In this document: one piece after another, positions 1-5,557 of the stretch
How the letters are laid out: each line of letters opens with the position of its first letter
How positions within the stretch are numbered: the first letter of the stretch is position 1
NCBI GenBank assembly: GCA_028291305.1
Contig: JAQGII010000519.1
Coordinates: 1 to 10,317 of the forward strand
Source: Caulobacteraceae bacterium
Lineage (GTDB): Bacteria; Pseudomonadota; Alphaproteobacteria; Caulobacterales; Caulobacteraceae
Direction of reading: 5' to 3'
Length of the DNA stretch: 10,317 nt
Notes under the pieces: generated by a model
Databases searched by the model: none
Told to the model about the DNA's origin: nothing
What the model saw: the letters and a program-made list of their open reading frames with translations, nothing else
Position numbers and translations under genes: made by a program

Positions 1-465
1 CAGGCGACGGGCGGCAAGGTGCTCGAAATCCGCTTCCAGGCTCTCAAGGGGGTCATCGGCTACGATGCCGTGGTGGCAAAGAACGGGGCCATCAGCCACG
101 TCCATATCGCAGCAGCCCTGCCCCACAAGACGGTGGTGATCGCCGAGCACGACCGGCCCGCCTGGATGGTGAACTGGATTCTGAAGGCGGACATGAAATC
201 GATCCAGAAGGCGAAGGTCTCCCTTACCGACGCCGTTCTCAGCGCCGAAAAGATAGCCGGCGCGCCGGCTGTGGACGCCGGACTGGCCAAGCCGCTCACC
301 GCGGACAACGCCGTGCTTGCCTACAACATCGAGGTGATCAAGGACGGCCAACCTCAGCGGATCGTGCTGGACGCCGAAACAGGCTCGCGGATCGAAAATC
401 CGGATAGCCTGCTCGACACCTGGAGCCCGGAAGAAGCGCTCTATCAATCGCTGCGCAAGACCTGA
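1..465 (+). CDS. PepSY-domain protein, 5' end cut off by the window
   Basis: The frame is open from base 1 (Gln-Ala-Thr-Gly-Gly-Lys) to a TGA at 463-465, giving 154 residues; the true start lies before the window. A GTG at 19 is in frame, but coding already precedes it. Two stretches fit the PepSY pattern of a GKVLEIRF-type strand followed by an aromatic strand and a closing strand: residues about 5-40, and about 82-135, where 'YNIEVIKDGQPQRIVLDAETG' shows the usual V-x-D-x-x-T-G ending. PepSY domains are usually periplasmic or membrane-anchored and are thought to inhibit proteases or bind ligands. Any signal peptide would be in the missing part. The end overlaps the convergent gene at 444-1103 by 22 bases. 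The family call is fairly safe; the function is not determinable. Confidence 0.75.
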   Translation, partial: QATGGKVLEIRFQALKGVIGYDAVVAKNGAISHVHIAAALPHKTVVIAEHDRPAWMVNWILKADMKSIQKAKVSLTDAVLSAEKIAGAPAVDAGLAKPLTADNAVLAYNIEVIKDGQPQRIVLDAETGSRIENPDSLLDTWSPEEALYQSLRKT

Positions 466-1103
466 ACCCTGTCCGACTGCGCTGGGCGGCGTTCGGTGGA
501 CCTGGGCCGGCCAGACCGGGGCTCGTCGATCAGGGGACGGCAGACTTTCTCGATGGCCTTGATCGCCCGGTCCAGGCGCTGAGCCAAGGCGTCGGTGTCG
601 AGATTGCCCCATCCGACAGATTTGGCCCATTGCTCCCGATCGCCTGACGCTTCGGCTGGATCGGCCTGGTTTGCGGCGCGCGCCAGTTGGCTGGCCGCGT
701 GCAGGATTTCGGCATGCACCGCACGGATCTCCTCGAACGGGCGCGCGGCCTCCTCGCCGAAATAGGCCATGAAACGATAGCGGCTGGCTTGCAGCTCGGC
801 GAAGACTTGGCTCTCGGCCGCCAGCCTTTGGACCGGGGCCGCCGCCGCCGCGTTACGCCGGTCCGCTGCCTCGCCGGCGGTCTCGCCCACCACGTCCTCC
901 CGGTGGGTGGGCAGGCGCGCCCACGTCACGACATCGCGGATTCGGTAGAACTGGGTCAGTACTTCCTCGGCCAGTTGGGCCTTTCGCCGGCCCACGGCCT
1001 CGGCCCGCCATGCGTCCAGGCCGCGGATGCCGGCCCAGCTGGCGACCCATGCCGCTGCGCCCATCATCAGATCGCCGGCGGCGATGAACCAATGCGGACT
1101 CAT
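444..1103 (-). CDS. Hypothetical membrane-anchored protein, 219 aa
   Basis: I do not recognise this protein. Residues about 8-27 are hydrophobic (Ala/Trp/Met-rich) and could be one membrane helix or an uncleaved signal anchor. The rest looks mainly helical, with long Ala/Glu/Arg stretches (35-60, 75-145, 168-190) and an Arg-rich tail (195-219). It has one Cys (188). The ATG is 6 bases after the TGA of the HdeD-family gene and has no good Shine-Dalgarno, so translation by coupling to that gene is likely. This places it in the same operon and suggests a role at the inner membrane in the same stress response (inference). Its last 22 bases overlap the convergent PepSY gene. A 336-codon open frame on the opposite strand is low-complexity and looks like a shadow. 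Confidence 0.65.
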   Translation of the reverse strand: MSPHWFIAAGDLMMGAAAWVASWAGIRGLDAWRAEAVGRRKAQLAEEVLTQFYRIRDVVTWARLPTHREDVVGETAGEAADRRNAAAAAPVQRLAAESQVFAELQASRYRFMAYFGEEAARPFEEIRAVHAEILHAASQLARAANQADPAEASGDREQWAKSVGWGNLDTDALAQRLDRAIKAIEKVCRPLIDEPRSGRPRSTERRPAQSDRVQVLRSD

Positions 1104-1109
1104 GGGGCG

Positions 1110-1736
1110 TCAGGCGCCCGCCGCCAGGGCGGGTCCGCGGTCGTCGTCACGGTGCGACCGCAGACGCAACGCCAGCGCCAGCAGCAGGCCGCCGGACACG
1201 ATGGCGTAGGCGCCGATCCACCAGGTCAGCACGAGCGCGCCGGCCAAGGGCGCTGCAAACAACAGAGCGCCGAAGAGGATCGAGGCCACGCCGCCCAGCG
1301 CCAACCACGGGCGGCCGTGGTCGCTCCTCAATCTGAAAGCCCCGGCCAGAGCCAGGACGCCCGAGATGATCGACCAGACCGCAATCAGGAGCACGAAGCT
1401 CAGGGCGGTCACGCCGGGCATGAGCAGCGCCACAGCGGCGCAGGCGAGGCTGAGGAGGCCGGAGGCGGCCAGCGCGCCCCAGTGGCGGTGACGGCGTGCG
1501 GCGCGGGCGGCGGCGACCCAGGCCGCAATGCCATCCACGAGCATGTAGGCGCCGAAAACCACCACCAGCGACAACAGGGCGATGGCCGGCGTCAGCAGCG
1601 CGGCCAAGCCGAACGCGATGGCGAAAGCCCCGCGCAGTCCGACGACCCACCAGTCGCGAGCCATGAGCGCGGAAAATTCGTCATCGAGAGGGCCTAGGGG
1701 CGGGGGCCGGCGGCGAGAGACGGAGGGGCGAAGCAT
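1110..1736 (-). CDS. HdeD-family membrane protein (DUF308)
   Basis: This is a 208-residue protein with six predicted membrane helices (about 31-48, 52-77, 86-106, 110-134, 145-162, 166-191). They are arranged as three two-helix repeats, each opening with a Trp/Gly pattern and ending in a basic stretch (RRHRH, FRLRSD, LRLRSH), as is typical of HdeD/DUF308 proteins. HdeD in E. coli is an inner-membrane acid-resistance protein; in alphaproteobacteria homologues often sit beside Crp/Fnr regulators and general stress genes. The molecular activity is unknown. I chose ATG 1736 over an in-frame GTG at 1769 because GAGGAG lies 7 bases before the ATG and nothing comparable precedes the GTG. It lies 52 bases downstream of the Crp/Fnr gene and 6 bases upstream of the 219-aa gene, so all three may be cotranscribed. 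Confidence 0.87.
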   Translation of the reverse strand: MLRPSVSRRRPPPLGPLDDEFSALMARDWWVVGLRGAFAIAFGLAALLTPAIALLSLVVVFGAYMLVDGIAAWVAAARAARRHRHWGALAASGLLSLACAAVALLMPGVTALSFVLLIAVWSIISGVLALAGAFRLRSDHGRPWLALGGVASILFGALLFAAPLAGALVLTWWIGAYAIVSGGLLLALALRLRSHRDDDRGPALAAGA

Positions 1737-1743
1737 GGGAGAT

Positions 1744-1749
1744 CTCCTC
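1744..1749 (-). promoter_or_regulatory. Shine-Dalgarno of the HdeD-family gene
   Basis: The minus strand reads GAGGAG followed by 7 bases and then ATG (1736). This is the best Shine-Dalgarno match among the leftward genes and decides the start: the longer frame from GTG 1769 would place this motif inside the coding sequence. Confidence 0.7.
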
Positions 1750-1788
1750 GAAGAGGGCTGCGTCTGCACCGCGAAAGGATGCGGGACG

Positions 1789-2469
1789 CTAGGAGGGAGC
1801 GGCTGAAATCCGGCGCAGGTCGGCTGGCCGCAGGAGCCGGATGGAACGACCTTCGATGGCGATGGAGCCTCGTTGACGCAGTTGGGTCAGCGTGCGGCTG
1901 ACGGTTTCGCTGGTCAGCCCCAGATAATCGGCGATGTCGTATCGCGACATGGCCAGGTCCAGCCGGTCGGCGGCTGCCGCCCTCTCGGTCATTTCCAGTA
2001 GAAAGAAGGCGACCTTCTCCATGGCGCTGGCCCTCGCCAGAAACGCCCATCGATCCCGGGCGCTTTCGGCCGCAAGCAGCATCAGCGCCCAGAGCTCGCT
2101 CGGGGCTCGTTCATCGGCCAGAGCAGGCGACTGCACGACACCCCGTTCGCAGCGCATCAGCCAGACTTCGTTCACCGCCTCGGCCGAAGTTCCATGTCGC
2201 TCGGCGTGCTCCAGGCCGAAGACCTCTCCCGGCATGACGAAGGATTGAACGAGGCGACGGCCGTCCGGCGACAGCTTCACCGTCCGCACGACACCCAGGA
2301 TCACCTCATAGATGAACTCGGCGTCCTGTTCCTGGGCGTAGATGGTCTCCTCGGGCGCGAAGGCCAGAACGGATACCGGCGCCAGGCGCGAAAGGCCGGA
2401 CGCGGAACACGCTCGCCATTCGGTGGAGGTCTGCTTGGCCGGCGATGGGTGAACGGCGGCTGCGGTCAT
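1789..2469 (-). CDS. Crp/Fnr-family transcription regulator (FixK-like)
   Basis: A 226-residue protein of normal family length. Residues about 30-110 form the cyclic-nucleotide-binding beta-roll (Gly at 59 and 70, 'PGEVFGLE' at 80-87). Residues about 125-160 are the dimer helix. Residues 173-215 are a winged HTH, with 'YDIADYLGLTSETVSRTL' carrying the E-[ST]-V-S-R recognition helix of FNR/FixK that reads TTGAT-type half-sites. FNR's four Fe-S cysteines are absent: only Cys21 and Cys107 are present, so an oxygen-labile cluster is unlikely and FixK-type control is a better model. The ATG at 2469 has AGGAAGGA 6 bases upstream. It is divergent from the BON gene, with a matching palindrome between them, and it leads a probable operon with the HdeD-family and 219-aa genes. 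Its exact orthology (FixK, FnrN, Dnr) is uncertain. Confidence 0.92.
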   Translation of the reverse strand: MTAAAVHPSPAKQTSTEWRACSASGLSRLAPVSVLAFAPEETIYAQEQDAEFIYEVILGVVRTVKLSPDGRRLVQSFVMPGEVFGLEHAERHGTSAEAVNEVWLMRCERGVVQSPALADERAPSELWALMLLAAESARDRWAFLARASAMEKVAFFLLEMTERAAAADRLDLAMSRYDIADYLGLTSETVSRTLTQLRQRGSIAIEGRSIRLLRPADLRRISAAPS

Positions 2470-2556
2470 GGCTCGTCCTTCCTGACGGGCAACTATCTAC
2501 CGGCCGTCCCAAGCAAGCCATCGCGGTACAGTCCTGAGGAATTATCCCGCGGGCGA

Positions 2557-2572
2557 CCTGATCGAAATCAGG
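2557..2572. promoter_or_regulatory. FNR/FixK-type operator palindrome
   Basis: CCTGATCGAAATCAGG is a perfect inverted repeat: 6-bp arms around a 4-base centre. The FNR/FixK consensus is TTGAT-N4-ATCAA; this site differs by one symmetrical change in each half (C for T and G for A) and keeps the spacing exactly. It lies between two divergent genes, its centre about 95 bases from the regulator's ATG and about 89 bases from the BON gene's ATG. Activation of the BON gene with the site near -41.5 would put transcription start around 2606. I see no convincing -10 hexamer on either side. Binding by the adjacent regulator is inference. Confidence 0.6.
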
Positions 2573-2653
2573 GCTGGTGCGGCGTCATGAGGCCAATGAC
2601 AGGTCGCCGGCGCCGTCTAGGCGAGCCGGTCTCGTGACAAGGGAGAGTCAGCT

Positions 2654-3319
2654 ATGAGAAGCGACATCGACATCAAGCGGGACGTGGAGAATGAGCTCCG
2701 CTGGGATCCACAGATCGATCCCACGGATATCGGTGTGGCCGTCAAGAATGGCGTGGTGACCCTCACCGGCTTCGTGCGCAGCTATACCGCCAAGTATCAC
2801 GCCGAGCGCGAGGCCAAACGGATTACAGGCGTGCTGGGGGTCGCCAATGACATCGAAGTGCGCCTGCCCAGCGACGACGAAAGGCCGGATCCGGAGATAG
2901 CGCGGGACGTCGTCGCCGCGATCAAGGCCGAGTTGCCGGTCGCGTCCCAGCACATCCGCGTCCTTGTCTCCAAAGGCTTCGTCACGCTGGAGGGGGAAGT
3001 GGAGTGGAACTATCAGAGGGAGTGGGCCGAACGTGCGGCGGGCCGGGTCAAGGGCGTCCGCAGCGTTCTCGACAGTATCCAAGTCAAGCCGCATGTCCCG
3101 GCCGCCGCGGTCAAGGAGAAGATCGAGCAGGCCTTGAAGCGAAACGCCGAGCTGGAAGCCAAGAGCATCACCGTCGATGTCAACGGCAGCGAAGTCACGC
3201 TGCGGGGCAAGGTGCGCTCCTGGGCTGAACGCGAGGAAGCCGAAAACGCCGCATGGCGGGCGCCCGGCGTCACCAAGGTGATCAACCAGATCGCGGTCGG
3301 GGTTCTGGAGACCCTCTGA
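2654..3319 (+). CDS. Three-BON-domain protein, cytosolic
   Basis: This 221-residue protein consists almost wholly of three BON domains: about 3-71, 79-146 and 151-219. Each shows the family's two-part pattern: a helix with I-[KR]-x-[DE]-[VI]-x-x-[AE]-[LI], then a strand pair around a conserved Gly ('NGVVTLTGFV', 'KGFVTLEGEV', 'NGSEVTLRGKV') and a second helix ending in 'GV..V.N.I'. BON domains are thought to bind phospholipid or protein partners; OsmY and Kbp are known examples. Unlike OsmY there is no signal peptide, so a cytosolic location is likely. The ATG at 2654 has AAGGGAGAG about 7 bases upstream. It is divergent from the Crp/Fnr gene and shares the palindrome with it, which suggests low-oxygen or stress control. 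Family assignment is firm; the exact role is not known. Confidence 0.9.
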   Translation: MRSDIDIKRDVENELRWDPQIDPTDIGVAVKNGVVTLTGFVRSYTAKYHAEREAKRITGVLGVANDIEVRLPSDDERPDPEIARDVVAAIKAELPVASQHIRVLVSKGFVTLEGEVEWNYQREWAERAAGRVKGVRSVLDSIQVKPHVPAAAVKEKIEQALKRNAELEAKSITVDVNGSEVTLRGKVRSWAEREEAENAAWRAPGVTKVINQIAVGVLETL

Positions 3320-3368
3320 CCCCGTTTGGCCCGAGGCGGCAGGTTGTCGCCAGCGGTCAACGCGGCCA

Positions 3369-3395
3369 GGCGCCGGCGATCAAGCCGCCGGCGCC
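3369..3395. terminator. GC-rich inverted repeat at a convergent junction, possible two-way terminator
   Basis: GGCGCCGGCG (3369-3378) and its exact complement CGCCGGCGCC (3386-3395) enclose a 7-base loop. The repeat lies 49 bases past the BON stop codon and covers the stop and last codons of the convergent PAS/LuxR gene. No T tract follows on either strand, so it is not a classical intrinsic terminator. It could still slow polymerase or protect both 3' ends. Confidence 0.4.
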
Positions 3396-4831
3396 CTTGG
3401 CTGGGGTGAAGCCGTCAATCCCGCCTTGGCGGCGATGAGGACGGTCTCAGGCAAGGTTTGGGCGCCCAGTCGCTCCATCACGTGGGCTCGGTGGCTTTCG
3501 ACCGTCCTTGGACTGAGCCCCAGGGTGCGTGCGATCGTCTTGTTGGTGCCGCCGGCGATGAGACCGTCCAGCACGTCCCGCTCGCGCTGGCTCAGCGCGC
3601 CAAGGCGCTTGTGCGCCTGTTGCGCTTCCCAGTCCTCCTGTTGCGCTTCCCAGTCCTCGTGGGTGGCGGCCCGGATTCCGGCCAGTCCGGTGGACACGGC
3701 CGCGAGCAGAAGCTGCGCCCCGCAGGGCGCGCACAGGACGTCGATGGCGCCGGCTTTCATGGCCAGCACCGCCCGCTGAGCATCACCGCCGTGATTGTCC
3801 ACCACCACCACCGGCAATGAGCGTTGGCGCCTCTGCAGCGTGCGGCAGACGGCCAGGCCTCCGCTGCCGGGCAGGCATATGTCCAGCACTACGCATCCGG
3901 GAGCCAAGGCGTCGGCCACCTCGAGAAAGGCGCGACCCGTCGCGAACTCGATCACGCGGAATCTCGCCGCGCGCAACCGGCTGGCGATGTGCTGCCTGGA
4001 GCGATCGGCGGCGTCGATCAGGTAGACAAGGGGGCTGCTGGGGCCGGGGACATCCCTGGCGATCCCCCCGATCATGCCGATCCCGCCGCCTTCGTCACGG
4101 ATCCCGAAAGCGACGTCGTGAATCCAACGCACCGCCCCGTCGTCGCGCATGATGCGGTATTCCAAGTTGGCGGGGCCGCCATGTTTGCCGATCTGGTGGA
4201 GGACTTCAGCGGCGGTATCCCGGTCCTCGGGGTGCATCCTGGCCAGCCAGCCCTTTACATCCCGCACAGCGTCCGCAGGCGCGTCCCACACCCGCTCGAG
4301 AGCCGGGTTGTGGTACAAAAAGGCGCCAAGCCGGGCGTCGATGATCCACAGTCCATGGGACGAGTTCTCCGCAAAGAGGCGGAACCGCTCCTCGCTTTTG
4401 CGCAATGCGCCTTCGCCGCGCTTTGTATCGGTAATGTCCATCGCCATGCCGATGACTTCCAACGGCTGATCGCCCGCGAAAATGGCGCGTCCATGAGTCG
4501 ATATCCATCGCTCCACGCCTTCGACCGCGATCACCCGATATTCCACATTGTAGACCCCGCCGCCGTCTGGATTTAGGCAATGGGCCGCCGCCGCGTCGAC
4601 CGCGGCTCGATCGTCCGGATGCACGCCGGCCAGGAAGATGTCGTAGTCGACCTGCGCCTCGGGCGGCAAACCCCACATCGCCTTCAGCCGGTCGTCCCAT
4701 TCCAGCCGATGGCTGACCGGGTCCCATGAATAGGGCGAAAGACCGGCCAGATCGCAGGCGACTTTGAGCTTGAGAAGCCAAGACTGTGAAGAATCCGTCG
4801 AGGCGATGGTCATTCCAGCACCGCATGTCAT
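3380..4831 (-). CDS. PAS-PAS-receiver-LuxR HTH regulator, no kinase
   Basis: From ATG 4831 the protein has 483 residues. PAS1 spans about 20-137 ('HPDDR' and a PAC-like 'VIGMAMDITDTK' end), PAS2 about 144-262 ('HPEDR', 'MIGGIARDV'), a FixJ-type receiver about 268-385, then a linker with two exact EDWEAQQ heptads (392-405) and a LuxR/FixJ HTH (about 413-457, 'LSQRERDVL...NKTIARTLGLSPRTVESHR'). The receiver keeps the phospho-acceptor Asp (317, 'VVLDICLP') and first acidic residue (Asp273), but the second acid is Ala, the conserved Thr position is Asp (345) and the Lys of the KP motif is Ala (368). There is no histidine kinase domain. The start is uncertain: GTG 4870 and ATG 4813 are in frame and none has a good Shine-Dalgarno. 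The stop lies in a GC inverted repeat, convergent with the BON gene. Its inducing signal is unknown. Confidence 0.87.
   Translation of the reverse strand: MTCGAGMTIASTDSSQSWLLKLKVACDLAGLSPYSWDPVSHRLEWDDRLKAMWGLPPEAQVDYDIFLAGVHPDDRAAVDAAAAHCLNPDGGGVYNVEYRVIAVEGVERWISTHGRAIFAGDQPLEVIGMAMDITDTKRGEGALRKSEERFRLFAENSSHGLWIIDARLGAFLYHNPALERVWDAPADAVRDVKGWLARMHPEDRDTAAEVLHQIGKHGGPANLEYRIMRDDGAVRWIHDVAFGIRDEGGGIGMIGGIARDVPGPSSPLVYLIDAADRSRQHIASRLRAARFRVIEFATGRAFLEVADALAPGCVVLDICLPGSGGLAVCRTLQRRQRSLPVVVVDNHGGDAQRAVLAMKAGAIDVLCAPCGAQLLLAAVSTGLAGIRAATHEDWEAQQEDWEAQQAHKRLGALSQRERDVLDGLIAGGTNKTIARTLGLSPRTVESHRAHVMERLGAQTLPETVLIAAKAGLTASPQPRAPAA
3616..3658. repeat. Perfect 21-bp tandem duplication inside the PAS/LuxR gene
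   Basis: Bases 3617-3637 and 3638-3658 are identical, and the period-21 match extends one base further left, to 3616. In the protein this is EDWEAQQ twice, in the linker between receiver and HTH. Identity at every base, including third codon positions, suggests a recent slippage event. The unit is exactly one seven-residue heptad, so a helical linker would keep its register. Confidence 0.9.
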
Positions 4832-5361
4832 TGGGGCGAGGTCCCGAGAGCGGCTGTGTACACGCCTCACGGCCGCTCGGGCGTCGGGCTCCTAAACATC
4901 AGCGGGGGGGAAAAGTTTCGGCGGAAGGCGCGCATCCGTCGGTTTTTTCGCCGCGCACCATGGCTGATCGATCTAGTCAGGTCGCCTATGCGCACGCCCG
5001 GACTGGCATGGTTAGCGCGGCATACTCACGAACAGGGGCTTCCGGAGAGGCTCACGTAACGATGCGGCGCCCGGCCAACCCGGCCAGCCCGGTCGAACGG
5101 CTGTTGGCGCTTCCTGTTAAAATTCGATCCACAGAAGTTCGGGCTTCTTCCGGAGGGGGTAGCAGTCTTGTCGATGTTGGAATTTTGAATTCATTTTATA
5201 ATTATGTCCGATCATAACGAAGAATAACGTCCAATGTATATTGAAGCGGTATTGACATCTCGCGGAGCTTGCAATCTTCTCGATCATTCTGACCGGGGAG
5301 GGTTGATCGGCAGCCAAGGCCGCCAGTTCATTGGGTCTGCTGCGACGGTTCCTCGGAAGCG

Positions 5362-5375
5362 TTGATGTCATGCAA
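5362..5375. promoter_or_regulatory. Weak FixK2-like box
   Basis: TTGATGTCATGCAA fits the loose FixK2 pattern TTG[AC]-N6-[TG]CAA. It lies 182 bases before the TonB receptor start. By base composition alone about one such match is expected per 15-20 kb, so this is only suggestive. Confidence 0.2.
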
Positions 5376-5484
5376 CCAACGCAAGTATCTCATTTCAAGA
5401 CGCAAGCAGGCGTAACCTCGCTGCAGATTTCCGTGTAGCTGCCCGACTGTTTCAGTAGTTGCAGAAGCGTTTCAAATATGACGA

Positions 5485-5504
5485 CCCGCCCTGTTCAAGG
5501 CGGG
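5485..5504 (+). promoter_or_regulatory. Leader hairpin before the TonB receptor gene
   Basis: CCCGCC (5485-5490) pairs with GGCGGG (5499-5504) across an 8-base loop, followed by GTAAAAG. It lies about 53 bases before the ATG and would be part of the 5' leader if transcription begins upstream. With no long T tract it is not a clear terminator; a role in mRNA stability or translation is possible. Confidence 0.35.
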
Positions 5505-5513
5505 GTAAAAGCC

Positions 5514-5545
5514 AAATAATCGAACAATAAAATAATCGAACAATA
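5514..5545. repeat. Perfect 16-bp tandem repeat directly upstream of the receptor's ribosome binding site
   Basis: AAATAATCGAACAATA occurs twice head to tail (5514-5529, 5530-5545), ending where the GGGGGG ribosome binding site (5546-5551) begins. The unit is about 81% A+T in an otherwise GC-rich region. It may be a paired protein site on DNA, an unstructured translation-enhancing or RNA-binding leader element, or a slippage duplication. Copy-number change would alter leader length without touching the protein. Confidence 0.85.
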
Positions 5546-5557
5546 GGGGGGATCGTT

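Larger units (their letters stand above)
4832..5557. other. 726-bp gap between divergent PAS/LuxR and TonB receptor genes
   Basis: I see no convincing gene here; the open frames present lack a start signal and protein-like composition. About 4832-5115 is GC-rich like the coding DNA, while 5170-5260 and 5505-5545 are clearly AT-richer. Candidate promoter parts for the rightward receptor gene are a perfect TATAAT at 5197-5202 without a good -35, and a perfect TTGACA at 5252-5257 with only weak -10 matches 15-17 bases on. A small hairpin (AGAAG-TTCGGG-CTTCT, 5133-5148) and two ACGCAAG copies 21 bases apart (5379 and 5400) are also present. The hairpin and tandem repeat nearest the receptor gene are listed separately. 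Confidence 0.5.

Noticed and set aside
687..1697. 336-codon open frame on the + strand
   Set aside because: It is antisense to the 219-aa and HdeD-family genes. Its product is low-complexity (Gln/Gly/Arg/His-rich), as expected from the reverse of GC-rich codons.
1737..1769. GTG 1769 as the start of the HdeD-family protein
   Set aside because: It has no Shine-Dalgarno, while ATG 1736 has GAGGAG at ideal spacing.
1789..2469. Oxygen-sensing Fe-S FNR
   Set aside because: Only two cysteines are present (21 and 107), so the four-ligand cluster cannot form as in FNR.
3824..4576. 250-codon open frame on the + strand
   Set aside because: It is opposite to the PAS/LuxR gene, whose domains are clear. 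The product resembles no family and lacks a ribosome site.
5197..5202. TATAAT as a firm promoter
   Set aside because: No acceptable -35 hexamer lies at 16-18 bases and there is no extended -10; the surrounding AT-rich stretch makes a chance match likely.
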